From Betaproteobacteria bacterium (GTDB lineage Bacteria; Pseudomonadota; Gammaproteobacteria; Burkholderiales; Casimicrobiaceae): a stretch of DNA of 64,000 nucleotides. Under the pieces are notes generated by a model. The model was given only the letters and a program-made list of their open reading frames with translations, ran no database searches and was not told where the DNA came from. The stretch spans positions 178,364 through 242,363 of the forward strand of contig JADJWJ010000006.1 in assembly GCA_016716425.1 (NCBI GenBank). Reading direction: 5' to 3'. Made by a program: the position numbers and the translations under genes. Shown here piece by piece: positions 1-8,133 of this stretch. Each line of letters starts with the position of its first letter. Position 1 is the stretch's first letter.

Positions 1-218
1 CGAAGAAGGACTCCGCGCTCGATCACTACGCGAAGGCGCTCAAGCTCTTCCCGGAGTCGCCGATCGCGCACATCGAGTACGGCAACGGCCTCATCATGCT
101 GTTCGGCAAGGGCCGGATCGCCGAGGCGACGAAGCTGTACGAACAGGCGGCCGCGCTCGCGCCCGCCGACGCCATGGAGCGTCTCGACGTCGAGCTCGCC
201 AGGTCGGAGCTGGAATAG
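1..218 (+). CDS. C-terminal fragment of a TPR-repeat protein (partial)
   Basis: The frame is open from the window edge (first full codon at 3) to a TAG at 216-218, giving about 71 residues. The residues DHYAKALKLFPES and EATKLYEQAAALAPAD have the spacing of two tetratricopeptide helices ending in the usual hydrophobic/Pro pattern, so this is the end of a TPR scaffold protein, possibly the tail of an M48-type peptidase or a tetratricopeptide lipoprotein. The N-terminus, and therefore the true function, lies outside the window. Three bases separate it from the next start, so the two genes are probably co-transcribed. Confidence 0.65.
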   Translation, partial: KKDSALDHYAKALKLFPESPIAHIEYGNGLIMLFGKGRIAEATKLYEQAAALAPADAMERLDVELARSELE

Positions 219-221
219 CCG

Positions 222-1184
222 GTGACCCGGCGGCATCGCATCGCGGGGAGTCCGGTCAATCCCGGAGCGCGCGGGGTCCTCGTCGCAGCATTCGCGGCGG
301 CGATCGCCTGCGCCGCGCCGCCGGCCGCCGCCCAGGACAAGGCAAGCGCCGCGCCCAGGGCCGCGGCGCCGGAGCGCATCGACACGTTGCGCCGGATCCG
401 CGACACCGGCGTGCTCCTGCTCGGCGTGCGCGAGACGAGCGTGCCGTTCTCGTACCTCGACGCGCAGAAGCAGCCGCACGGCTACTCCGTCGACCTGTGC
501 CTGCGCGTGGCCGACGCGATCCGGGCGGAGATGAAGCTGCCGCGCCTCGAGGTGAAGTTCGTTCCCGTGTCGTCGTCGAACCGGATCCCGGCGCTGCTCG
601 CAGGCCGGATCGACCTCGAGTGCGGGTCCACGACCAACACGCGCGACCGGCAGCAGCAGGTCGCGTTCGCCTACACGACGTTCGTCGCGGGCATCAAGAT
701 GCTGGCGAAGAAGTCGGCGGACGTCGACTCGATCGAGGACCTGCGCGGCAAGACGGTGGTCGTCACCAAGGGCACGACCAGCGAGAAGTTGATGCGGACG
801 CTCAACGACGAGCGGGTGCTCAGGATGACGATCCTCGAGTCGCCGGATCACGGCGCGTCGTTCAAGGCGGTCGACGAGGGCCGGGCCGTGGCGTTTCCGA
901 TGGACGACGTGCTGCTCTACGGGCTCATCTCGAAGGCCAGGCGGCCGGACGACTTCGCGGTGGTGGGCCGCTACCTGTCGGTCGAGCCGTACGCGATCAT
1001 GCTGCGCCGCGACGAGCCGCAGTTCGAGAAGATCGTCAACCGCGCGCTGATCGACCTGTTCCAGTCGGGCGAAATCCGCCGGATCTACGCGAAGTGGTTC
1101 AACACGAAGGACCTGAACGTGCCGCTGAACCAGCACCTGAGAGAAGCGTTCCAGGCACCGAACACGCACCCGGCGTGGCCGTAA
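222..1184 (+). CDS. Periplasmic amino-acid ABC transporter substrate-binding protein (GltI-like, SBP_bac_3)
   Basis: A 320-residue exported solute-binding protein. After an arginine-containing n-region there is a hydrophobic Ala-rich signal segment (about residues 14-38) ending near AAAQ. The mature part has the SBP_bac_3 fold landmarks: RIRDTGVLLLGVRETSVPFS at the start of lobe 1, a DLECGSTTNT ligand loop, the LRGKTVVVTKGTTSEK hinge and a C-terminal YAKWFN helix. DLECGSTTNT is characteristic of glutamate/aspartate binders of the GltI type, so acidic amino acid uptake is the likely role. The start is GTG, three bases after the preceding stop. No permease or ATPase follows, so it is an orphan binding protein here and must use a transporter encoded elsewhere. 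Confidence 0.85.
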   Translation: MTRRHRIAGSPVNPGARGVLVAAFAAAIACAAPPAAAQDKASAAPRAAAPERIDTLRRIRDTGVLLLGVRETSVPFSYLDAQKQPHGYSVDLCLRVADAIRAEMKLPRLEVKFVPVSSSNRIPALLAGRIDLECGSTTNTRDRQQQVAFAYTTFVAGIKMLAKKSADVDSIEDLRGKTVVVTKGTTSEKLMRTLNDERVLRMTILESPDHGASFKAVDEGRAVAFPMDDVLLYGLISKARRPDDFAVVGRYLSVEPYAIMLRRDEPQFEKIVNRALIDLFQSGEIRRIYAKWFNTKDLNVPLNQHLREAFQAPNTHPAWP

Positions 1185-1270
1185 GGGTCAGACCCTCTGG
1201 CGCAGCGCTGCGGCGCGACGCCGCATCTCAACCAGGCGCTGCGCTACCGCACCATCGGGGTCTGACCCTC
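1184..1270. repeat. Palindromic GGGTCAGACCC repeat element
   Basis: GGGTCAGACCC (1185-1195) and its reverse complement GGGTCTGACCC (1258-1268) face each other across a spacer that carries an inner inverted repeat (GCGCAGCGC / GCGCTGCGC). The element begins on the last base of the preceding stop codon and could form a long hairpin acting as a terminator. The same core occurs in a perfect 24-bp inverted repeat at 50667-50737 and as a degraded half copy at about 45854-45864, so it is a dispersed family. Confidence 0.7.
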
Positions 1271-1295
1271 GGGATGCCGAGTCGCGAGGCAGACC

Positions 1296-2753
1296 CTAGG
1301 CCAACACCGCCTCCGCCTCGGCGGGATCGAGGTCCCCGTCGCGCGGCCACGGCGCCATCAGCGTGACCAGCACGAGCCGCTCGAACTCATCGCCGAACCG
1401 CGCGCTCACGTGCTCCGGATCGGGGCAGAACGCGCGGTCCGTGATGAGCCCGAACTGCACGGCGCCGTTGTAGGAGATGATCGACACACCCATGCCGATG
1501 TCGCCGGACTGCGGCACCCACACGATCACGCCGTCGATGAGGGCGCCGGCCAGGTACAGCGGCGCCTGCGGCCCCGGCACGTTGGTCATCACGCTCGACG
1601 CATTGCGCGCCAGCGCCTGCAACAGCACCTCCTGCAGCGCCTTCGGCCCCGAGCCCATCGCCGCCAGCAACCCCAGCGCCAGCACCGGCTGGTACGACCC
1701 CTTGAGCGCGTTCATGTTGGCGCGCACGGCGTACAGGCGCTCGACCGGGTTCTCGATGCCGATCGGGAGGTCGAGGAACACCAGGCCGAACTGGTTGCCG
1801 AGCTTGTAGGCCTTCTCCATCGGCCGCAGGTTGACCGGCACCAGCGCGCGCATCATGACGTCCGCGACCTCGTCGCCCTTGTCCACGAGGTAGGCGCGCA
1901 GCGCCCCGGCCACGCACGACAGCACGATGTCGTTGACGGACGCGCCCAGCGCGCGGCCGATCGCCTTGACCTCGGACAGCGGCAACGGGTCGGTCCACGC
2001 GACCCGCTTGCCGACGCTGGCCTTGCCCTTGAAGCGCGTCGGGGAATCCTGCGGCATCAGCGCCATCTTCGCGAGTTCCGCGGTGAGCGCCGTGCCCTGG
2101 TTGGCCAGCATCACGGCCTTGGCCGGATCCGACCACAGTTCCGCGCCCTTCTCGAGCAGCGTGGCGCCCACCTTGCGCGCCGTGTGCATCACGCCGGTCA
2201 GCGGCGCCAGCCATTGGCCCATGGCGTCGTCGGGGGCGGCGCGCCTGCGCGGCTGCGGGGCGAACGGCATCGCCGGCGGCCCGTCGGGTCCCGCATCGGT
2301 CATCGACAGGATGACGCGCACGAGCGCGATGCCGTCGGCGTACGAGTGGTGCATCCGCGCGATGAGCGCGCTGCCGCCGTGGTAGTTGTCGACCAGGTGG
2401 AACTGCCACATCGGCCGCGCGGGATCGAGCGGCGTGGTCGCCAGGCGCGACACCAGTTCCTGCAACTCCTTGCGGCCCGCGCGGCCGGGCAGCGCCGTAT
2501 GCACGACGTGGCGCTCGATGTCGAAGTGGCTGTCGGCCTGCCAGTACGCGCCGCCCGGCGTCTCGACGGCGCGCTGCTTGAACCGCTTGAAGACCAGGAA
2601 GCGCTCGGCGACCACCTTGCGCAGGCGCGCCAGCGACACGCGCTTGCGGAACAGCAGGACGCCGCAGATCACCATCAGGTTGTGCGGGCGATCCATGCGC
2701 AGCCAGGCCGTGTCCACGGCGGACATCTTCTCGCGTCGGGGGGGCGCGGCCAT
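1296..2753 (-). CDS. Wax ester synthase / diacylglycerol O-acyltransferase (WS/DGAT)
   Basis: A 485-residue acyltransferase of the bifunctional WS/DGAT family, which esterifies a fatty alcohol or diacylglycerol with acyl-CoA to give wax esters or triacylglycerol at the membrane or lipid-droplet surface. The catalytic HHxxxDG motif is seen as HHSYADG at residues 135-141. MSAVDTAWLRMDRPHNLM at the N-terminus and the later NVPGP segment are also family hallmarks. The upstream ATG at 2753 was chosen, but the ATG at 2726, directly before SAVDTAWL, is equally possible. The open frame to 2879 would overlap the divergent neighbour and is unlikely. The gene is divergent from the acyl-CoA-binding protein gene and lies 1.3 kb from a fatty acyl-CoA reductase gene, so wax ester formation is the best reading. 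Confidence 0.93.
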   Translation of the reverse strand: MAAPPRREKMSAVDTAWLRMDRPHNLMVICGVLLFRKRVSLARLRKVVAERFLVFKRFKQRAVETPGGAYWQADSHFDIERHVVHTALPGRAGRKELQELVSRLATTPLDPARPMWQFHLVDNYHGGSALIARMHHSYADGIALVRVILSMTDAGPDGPPAMPFAPQPRRRAAPDDAMGQWLAPLTGVMHTARKVGATLLEKGAELWSDPAKAVMLANQGTALTAELAKMALMPQDSPTRFKGKASVGKRVAWTDPLPLSEVKAIGRALGASVNDIVLSCVAGALRAYLVDKGDEVADVMMRALVPVNLRPMEKAYKLGNQFGLVFLDLPIGIENPVERLYAVRANMNALKGSYQPVLALGLLAAMGSGPKALQEVLLQALARNASSVMTNVPGPQAPLYLAGALIDGVIVWVPQSGDIGMGVSIISYNGAVQFGLITDRAFCPDPEHVSARFGDEFERLVLVTLMAPWPRDGDLDPAEAEAVLA

Positions 2754-2863
2754 GATCGACGGGCTGTGGGCGGGACGGACGGGCGCGTGCGTTGCGCGCG
2801 ACTTTGCGTTCACGCTAAAGTAGCATGAAAACCGGACAACCGGATTCCAGCGAGGAGGACCGC

Positions 2864-3142
2864 ATGGCCGCCGCCCCAAAGAAGGACGATCTCAAGGCCC
2901 AGTTCGAGGCCGCAGCCGCAGCCGCCAAGAAGACGAAGAAGAAGCCCGACAACGCGACGCTGCTGAAGCTCTACTCCTACTACAAGCAGGCGACCGAGGG
3001 CGACGTCAAGGGCGAGCGTCCCGGCGGCTTCGATTTCGTCGGCGGGGCGAAGCACGACGCCTGGGCGAAACTCAAGGGCATGAGCCGCGACGACGCGATG
3101 ACGAACTACGTGAAGCAGGTGGAGAAGCTCAACCGCGACTGA
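2864..3142 (+). CDS. Acyl-CoA-binding protein (ACBP)
   Basis: A 92-residue cytoplasmic protein matching the ACBP four-helix bundle. LLKLYSYYKQATEGDV is the signature helix-2/3 region whose Tyr and Lys residues contact the CoA, followed by a conserved AWAKLKGMS segment. It buffers long-chain acyl-CoA and presents it to acyltransferases. The ATG at 2864 is chosen because GAGGAGG at 2852-2858 sits at ideal spacing; the frame is open further upstream only by chance. Its place between WS/DGAT and phasin genes suggests delivery of acyl-CoA to storage-lipid synthesis. Confidence 0.93.
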   Translation: MAAAPKKDDLKAQFEAAAAAAKKTKKKPDNATLLKLYSYYKQATEGDVKGERPGGFDFVGGAKHDAWAKLKGMSRDDAMTNYVKQVEKLNRD

Positions 3143-3164
3143 CCGCCGCGGCGCGGCCGTCCGC

Positions 3165-3195
3165 AAAAAAGCCCGCCGGGTCCAGGCGGGCTTTT
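3165..3195. terminator. Bidirectional intrinsic terminator
   Basis: A GC-rich hairpin (GCCCGCC / GGCGGGC) is flanked by six A on the left and TTTT on the right, so it can end both the rightward ACBP transcript and the leftward phasin transcript. Confidence 0.8.
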
Positions 3196-3244
3196 CGTTG
3201 CCCCGGTGACCCGCGCGAGCCGCGGTGGCGGCTCGGGTGCGCGG

Positions 3245-3802
3245 TCAGCCGGCAGCGGGCTTCGGCGCCCGGCCGGCCGGCTTCGACGCCTTTGCCGCGG
3301 GCTTCCTCCCGGGCTTGCGCGCCACGGCCTTCTTCGCTGCCTTGCGCGCCGGCATGGCCTGGCGGGCGGACTTCCCGCCGGACGCCTTGATGAGCGCGTT
3401 CACGGCCTCCGACAGTGCGTCGACGCGCTCGGTCAGCCGCTCGACGTCGCTCTGCGTGTGCACGCCCAGCTTCGAGAGTGCGCGCGCGACGCGCGCCTCG
3501 AACACCTGTTCCAGCTTGTCCCAGGTGCCGCCCACGCCCTGCTTGACTTCCTTCACCTTGGCCTTGGCGGCACCGTGCGCGGCCGCCGCCGTGTCGACCG
3601 CGGCGCGGCGCGTCTTCGACTCCAGCGACTGCCCTTGCGACACCAGCGTGTCGAACACCTTCATGCCTTCGGCCTGCGCGCGCGAGAACGCGCCCAGCCC
3701 GGCGAGCCAGATCTGCCGCGACGAGTCGAGCACCGCCTGCGCCATGTCCTTCGCGTCGCCATCCTGTTTGCCGGACATGCCGGCCTTGGCTTTCTTCAAC
3801 AT
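3245..3802 (-). CDS. Phasin-family granule-associated protein (PhaF/PhaI-like)
   Basis: A 185-residue protein with an amphipathic helical N-terminal half (SSRQIWLAGLGAFSRAQAEG is the typical phasin opening), a middle region with heptad-like LTERVDALSEAVNAL coiled coil, and a Lys/Ala/Pro-rich basic tail (KAAKKAVARKPGRK) like the histone-like tail of PhaF. Such proteins coat polyhydroxyalkanoate granules and tether them to the nucleoid. No PHA synthase lies in the window, while wax ester genes flank it, so it could coat wax or TAG inclusions instead; that is inference. It converges with the ACBP gene at a shared terminator. Confidence 0.85.
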   Translation of the reverse strand: MLKKAKAGMSGKQDGDAKDMAQAVLDSSRQIWLAGLGAFSRAQAEGMKVFDTLVSQGQSLESKTRRAAVDTAAAAHGAAKAKVKEVKQGVGGTWDKLEQVFEARVARALSKLGVHTQSDVERLTERVDALSEAVNALIKASGGKSARQAMPARKAAKKAVARKPGRKPAAKASKPAGRAPKPAAG

Positions 3803-4080
3803 CGCGAACCCCCGTTTGATCGGCCGCCGCGGGCGAGCGTCGCCTTCCGCGTCTCGTCCATTCTAGGCGCCGGCCCTAGAGCAATCATACTAAAGGAGCG
3901 CACGCCGGGGCGCGGCCGCGCGCGCGCGCGGACTCGCGTCGCAGGCGTACAATCGCCGCGAGCCCCGCGACCGGCACCGTCCGGCCGCGAGAAGAAAACC
4001 CCGACGGCCGACCGTTCCCCGCGCGCACGTGCGCACGGCGGATGCGGATGCGCCCGAGACCACCGAGCACGGAGGATGCG

Positions 4081-6072
4081 ATGGCCTATTTCGTCACCGG
4101 CGCGACCGGCTTCATCGGCCAGTTCCTGATGCGCAAGCTGCTGGCCCGCCGCCGGCCCGTCTACGTACTCGTCCGCAAGGGCTCGGTCAAGAAACTCGAC
4201 GCGCTGCGCGAGCAGTGGGGCGCCACCGACAAGGAGGTGATCGCGGTCGTCGGCGACCTCGCCGCCCGCAACCTCGGCGTCTCGCCCGCGGACCTGAAGA
4301 AGCTCAAGGGCAAGGTCGACCACCTGTTCCACCTGGCCGCGGTCTACGACCTCAAGGCGAGCGCCGAGGCGCAGCAGGCGGCCAACGTCGAGGGCACGCG
4401 CCACGCCGTGCAATTCGCACAGGCGGTCGCCGCCGGCTGCTTCCACCACGTGAGCTCGATCGCCGCCGCCGGGCTGTACGACGGCGTGTTCCGGGAGGAC
4501 ATGTTCGACGAGGCGGAGGACCTCGACCACCCGTACTTCAAGACCAAGCACGACTCCGAGGGCCTCGTGCGCCGCGAGTGCAAGCGGCCGTACCGGATCT
4601 ACCGCCCCGGGTTCGTCGTCGGCGACTCGAAGACCGGCTACATCGACAAGATCGACGGGCCGTACTACTTCTTCAAGGCGCTGCAGAAAATGCGCAACCT
4701 GCTGCCGCCGTGGATGCCGATGCTCGGCGTCGAGGGCGGCCGCATCAACATCGTGCCCGTCGACTTCGTCGCCGACGCGCTCGACCACATCGCGCACAAG
4801 AAGGGCCTGGACGGCGGCTGCTTCCACCTGACGGATCCGAACCCGCGCCGGATCGGCGAGGTGCTCAACATCTTCGCCAAGGCCGGGCACGCGCCGCAGA
4901 TGACGATGCGCCTGAACGCGCGGATGTTCGGCTTCATCCCGGCCCCGATCCTCTACGGCGTGGGCTCCCTCGCCCCGATCAAGCGGATGATGCGCGCGGT
5001 GCTGACGGACCTCGGCATCCCCAAGGACGTGTTCCAGTTCATCAACTGGCCGACGCGCTACGACAACCGCGAGACGGTGAAGGCGCTCAAGGGCTCGGGC
5101 ATCGCCGTGCCGGACCTCGCGAGCTACGCGCCGGTGATCTGGGACTACTGGGAGCGCCACCTCGACCCCGACCTGTTCATCGACCGCAGCCTGTCGGGCC
5201 GCATCAAGGGCAAGGTGGTGGTCGTCACGGGCGGCTCGTCGGGCATCGGCAAGGCTACGGCGATCAAGCTGGCCGGCGCCGGCGCGAAGGTGATCCTCGT
5301 CGCGCGCGGCGAGGAGAAGCTGGTCGAGACGAAGAACGAGATCGAGGCCGCCGGCGGCAAGTGCTGGATGTACACGGCCGACGTGTCCGAGCTGGGCTCG
5401 TGCGACGCGCTGGTCGCGCGCGTGCTGGCCGAGCACGGTACCTGCCACTACCTCGTGAACAACGCGGGGCGCTCGATCCGGCGCGGCGTCATCAACTCGT
5501 TCGACCGCTTCCACGACTTCGAGCGGACGATGCAGTTGAACTACTTCGGCGCGCTGCGGCTCATCATGGGCTTCCTGCCGAAGATGATCGAGCAGCGGCA
5601 GGGCCACATCATCAACATCTCGTCGATCGGCGTGCTGTCGAACGCGCCGCGCTTCTCGGCGTACGTCGCGTCGAAGTCGGCGCTCGACTCGTTCTCGGCA
5701 TGCGCGTCGTCGGAGTTCCTCGACAAGGGGATCAACTTCACGACGATCAACATGCCGCTGGTGCGCACGCCGATGATCGCACCCACCAAGATGTACGAAA
5801 ACGTGCCCACGCTGTCGCCCGAGGAGGCGGCGGACCTCGTCGTCGAGGCGATCGTCTACAAGCCGGTCCGGATCGCGACGCGCCTCGGCATCTTCGGTGC
5901 GGTCTGCCACGCGGCCGCGCCGCGCCTGACGCAGATCCTGCTCAACACGGCGTTCAACATGTTCCCCGACTCGGCAGCGGCGCAGGGGAAGAAGGGCGAA
6001 GCGGCGGCCAAGACCGAGCTCACGCCCGAGCAGATGGCGTTCGCGCAGCTGACGCAGGGGATTCACTGGTAG
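4081..6072 (+). CDS. Two-domain fatty acyl-CoA reductase (FAR), alcohol-forming
   Basis: A 663-residue fusion of two NAD(P)H-dependent reductase domains. The N-terminal extended-SDR domain has GATGFIG at 7-13 and a YxxxK pair at Tyr152/Lys156. The C-terminal classical SDR domain has TGGSSGIG at 383-390, NNAG and YxxxK at Tyr528/Lys532. Order, length and many blocks (HHVSSIAAAGL, APVIWDYWERHLDPDLF, RSIRRG) match from memory the Marinobacter-type fatty acyl-CoA reductase, which reduces acyl-CoA through the aldehyde to the fatty alcohol. The start is fixed by GGAGG ten bases upstream of the ATG. It would supply the alcohol substrate for the WS/DGAT at 1296-2753. Mycobacterial AcrA1-type proteins share this layout. 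Confidence 0.92.
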   Translation: MAYFVTGATGFIGQFLMRKLLARRRPVYVLVRKGSVKKLDALREQWGATDKEVIAVVGDLAARNLGVSPADLKKLKGKVDHLFHLAAVYDLKASAEAQQAANVEGTRHAVQFAQAVAAGCFHHVSSIAAAGLYDGVFREDMFDEAEDLDHPYFKTKHDSEGLVRRECKRPYRIYRPGFVVGDSKTGYIDKIDGPYYFFKALQKMRNLLPPWMPMLGVEGGRINIVPVDFVADALDHIAHKKGLDGGCFHLTDPNPRRIGEVLNIFAKAGHAPQMTMRLNARMFGFIPAPILYGVGSLAPIKRMMRAVLTDLGIPKDVFQFINWPTRYDNRETVKALKGSGIAVPDLASYAPVIWDYWERHLDPDLFIDRSLSGRIKGKVVVVTGGSSGIGKATAIKLAGAGAKVILVARGEEKLVETKNEIEAAGGKCWMYTADVSELGSCDALVARVLAEHGTCHYLVNNAGRSIRRGVINSFDRFHDFERTMQLNYFGALRLIMGFLPKMIEQRQGHIINISSIGVLSNAPRFSAYVASKSALDSFSACASSEFLDKGINFTTINMPLVRTPMIAPTKMYENVPTLSPEEAADLVVEAIVYKPVRIATRLGIFGAVCHAAAPRLTQILLNTAFNMFPDSAAAQGKKGEAAAKTELTPEQMAFAQLTQGIHW

Positions 6073-6078
6073 GGCACG

Positions 6079-6262
6079 CGCCGCCCCTCGCCCCAGCCCA
6101 CTCCCCGTCCCGGGAAGAGGGAGCGCTCATCGGGGCGTGCGCGCAGTGCTCCCTTCGCTCAAACGTTTTCCCGGCTTGCGCGGGGGGCGCTCGTCGATTC
6201 GTCGACGCGTGAAATCAGCCTCCCTCTCCCGCCTCGGGCGGCAGAGGGTTGGGGTGAGGGTG
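6079..6262. repeat. Two facing copies of a CCCTCACCCCAACCCTC-type palindromic repeat
   Basis: A degenerate copy at about 6079-6126 and a clearer inverted copy at 6219-6262 (CTCCCTCTCCCGC, then AGGGTTGGGGTGAGGG) face each other between the convergent reductase and lipase genes. The right copy extends into the lipase reading frame and encodes its last residues. Further copies lie near 27.3, 31.1-31.4, 39.9, 40.3 and 40.4 kb. Confidence 0.75.
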
Positions 6263-7171
6263 GCCGCGCGCCTTGGCAATCTCGGCGGCGACCAGGTCCC
6301 ACACGCTGCGGTCGTTGAGCAGCGCGTTGTGCGCCACACCGGCGACCACGACGTTGGCGGCCCACGGCAGCCGCGCCGACGTCTGCGGCGTCACCATCGA
6401 GTCGTGCCACGACCACAGCGACACGACCGGCACGCCGGCCGCGCACTCGCCGTCGGCATTGAGGCCGGCGAGAAACGCGTTGCCGGGGCGCATCTGCGCC
6501 AGCGACGTCCCGAACATCAGCCATGCGTGCCGGCTGCCGAAGTGCGGCGCGCCGAGCGTGACGAGCCGCCGCACGTGCGCGCCGCCGTGCCGGCGCAGGT
6601 ACGCGCGCGCGACGAGCCCGCCCATGCTGTGCGTGACGATGACCACCTGCGCGGCGCCGGTCGCGGCGCGGATCGCCGCGATCTTCGCGGCGAGCTGGTC
6701 GGCGAAGAGCTCGATCGACGCGAGCGGCGGGCCGTACGACAACGTGTACAACGGCGTGACACCCCGCGCGGCGAGATCGCGCGCGAGCCCGCGCCAGACG
6801 CCGGCGTTGCAGCCGACGCCGTGCACCAGCAGGACCGGCAGCGCGGCGGGCGCGGGCGGCGGATCGGGCAGCAGCACGCGATAGAGCACCATCCGCACCG
6901 GCGACACCGCGAGGCTCGCGAACTCGTTGGCGAAGAGCCGCAGCGCGCCGCCGAACGACAGCGCGACCGTCGGCGGCGCCGGCGAGCGCCACCACCAGCC
7001 GAGCGCCATCCAGATGCACGTGAACAGGAACGGCAGCGCGAGATAGACGAGCGGCACGCCGAGCACGAACGGCCAGGCAGCGGCGCCGGACCGGACCGCG
7101 GCGGCCGCCCATGCCCCGTAGGCGACGAACTCGCCGACGATGATCGACCCCAGTGCGACGGCGGTCCACAT
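6215..7171 (-). CDS. Membrane-anchored triacylglycerol lipase-like alpha/beta hydrolase
   Basis: A 318-residue protein with two or three N-terminal hydrophobic segments (about 1-20 and 33-60) followed by an alpha/beta-hydrolase lipase domain. LLVHGVG at 114-120 forms the oxyanion loop. The nucleophile is Ser182 in THSMGG, with Thr where GHSMGG is usual. WSWHDSMV and GVAHNAL near the C-terminus offer the acid and His of the triad. It probably hydrolyses acyl esters at the inner membrane. The last residues (HPNPLPPEAGEGG) come from an intergenic repeat that has been read into the frame. It is last in the leftward litR-photolyase-diiron direction and could be co-transcribed, or could serve the storage lipids of the preceding cassette. 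Confidence 0.8.
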   Translation of the reverse strand: MWTAVALGSIIVGEFVAYGAWAAAAVRSGAAAWPFVLGVPLVYLALPFLFTCIWMALGWWWRSPAPPTVALSFGGALRLFANEFASLAVSPVRMVLYRVLLPDPPPAPAALPVLLVHGVGCNAGVWRGLARDLAARGVTPLYTLSYGPPLASIELFADQLAAKIAAIRAATGAAQVVIVTHSMGGLVARAYLRRHGGAHVRRLVTLGAPHFGSRHAWLMFGTSLAQMRPGNAFLAGLNADGECAAGVPVVSLWSWHDSMVTPQTSARLPWAANVVVAGVAHNALLNDRSVWDLVAAEIAKARGHPHPNPLPPEAGEGG

Positions 7172-7222
7172 GGCGCGAATGATAGGCGCCGCGCCTGCCC
7201 GCGGGCGGCGTGCGGCGCGCGC

Positions 7223-8068
7223 TCAGGCGGCCGCGGGACGTTCGGCGGGTGAGAGCGACTTGCGGAAGCGGTTCAACTGCTGCACCGTCTCGAACGTTTC
7301 GCCGAACAGCAGCGACAGGTTCTTCAGGATCATCCCGATCACCCGCTGCTCCCAGCGCGCGTCGAAGCGGATCTGCTCGTCGAGCCAGCGCGTGAGCCAT
7401 GCCGGGTCGGGCAGGCGGCTCTGTACGGTGTCGTGCGGGAACATCCCGCGGTTGACGTGCAGGTTCGTCGGGTGCAGCGGCTTGCCCGTGCGCGCGGCGC
7501 TCGCCATCAGCACGCCGATCTTCGCGAACGCGCGCTTGGCCTCCGCGCCGCCGCGCTCGACCGCGCGGCGCATGAAGCGCAGGTACGCGCCGCCGTGCCG
7601 CGCCTCGTCGCGCGAGATGAGGTCGTAGATCCGGCGGATCACCGGCTCCGTGTGCCATTCGGCCGCACACCGGTACCAGTGGTTGAGCCGGATCTCGCCG
7701 CAGAAGTGCAGCATCAGCGTCTCGCACGGCGGCGCCGGGTCGAACTCGAAGCGCACGGCGTGCAGTTCGTCTTCGGTCGGCACGAGGTCGGGCCGGAAGC
7801 GCCGCAGGTACTCCATCAGCGCGAGCGCGTGCTTCTGCTCCTCGTAGAACCAGACCGACATGAACGCGGAGAAATCGCTGTCGTGCCGGTTGTCGCGCAG
7901 GAACATCTCGGTCGCCGGCAGCGCCGCCCACTCGGTGATCGCGTTCATCTTGATCGTGCGCGCCTGCTCTTCGGTGAGCAGCGAGCCGTCGAACGCCTGC
8001 CACGGGACATCGTCCTCGAGGTTCCAGCGCACCGCCTCGAATGCCTTGAACAGCTCCGGATAGAGCAT
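7223..8068 (-). CDS. Ferritin-like diiron protein resembling acyl-ACP desaturase
   Basis: A 281-residue all-helical protein with a carboxylate-bridged diiron site. EEQKH at 76-80, Glu125 (CGEIRLNHWY) and DEARH at 154-158 give the ExxH ... E ... ExxH pattern with spacings close to those of soluble acyl-ACP desaturases (FA_desaturase_2). Glu46 or Glu54 would be the first ligand. This suggests an O2-dependent oxidation of an acyl chain, but no substrate can be read from sequence. The ATG at 8068 is used; an ATG at 8098 is in frame. It lies downstream of the photolyase gene in the litR direction, so light-induced expression is plausible. Confidence 0.65.
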   Translation of the reverse strand: MLYPELFKAFEAVRWNLEDDVPWQAFDGSLLTEEQARTIKMNAITEWAALPATEMFLRDNRHDSDFSAFMSVWFYEEQKHALALMEYLRRFRPDLVPTEDELHAVRFEFDPAPPCETLMLHFCGEIRLNHWYRCAAEWHTEPVIRRIYDLISRDEARHGGAYLRFMRRAVERGGAEAKRAFAKIGVLMASAARTGKPLHPTNLHVNRGMFPHDTVQSRLPDPAWLTRWLDEQIRFDARWEQRVIGMILKNLSLLFGETFETVQQLNRFRKSLSPAERPAAA

Positions 8069-8133
8069 GGCCGATCCCGTGACTTCGCCGGCGCGCATTG
8101 TACCCGTCCCCGGGCGGCGGCGGCGCGCCCGGC

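Noticed and set aside
3925..3953. Promoter before the acyl-CoA reductase gene based on TACAAT at 3948-3953
   Set aside because: The -35 region at the proper distance is GC-only with no resemblance to TTGACA; too weak to list.
3796..6066. 756-codon ORF antisense to the acyl-CoA reductase gene
   Set aside because: Arg/Val/Asp-rich translation without domains, fully antisense to a well-supported gene; long open frames on the opposite strand are expected at this base composition.
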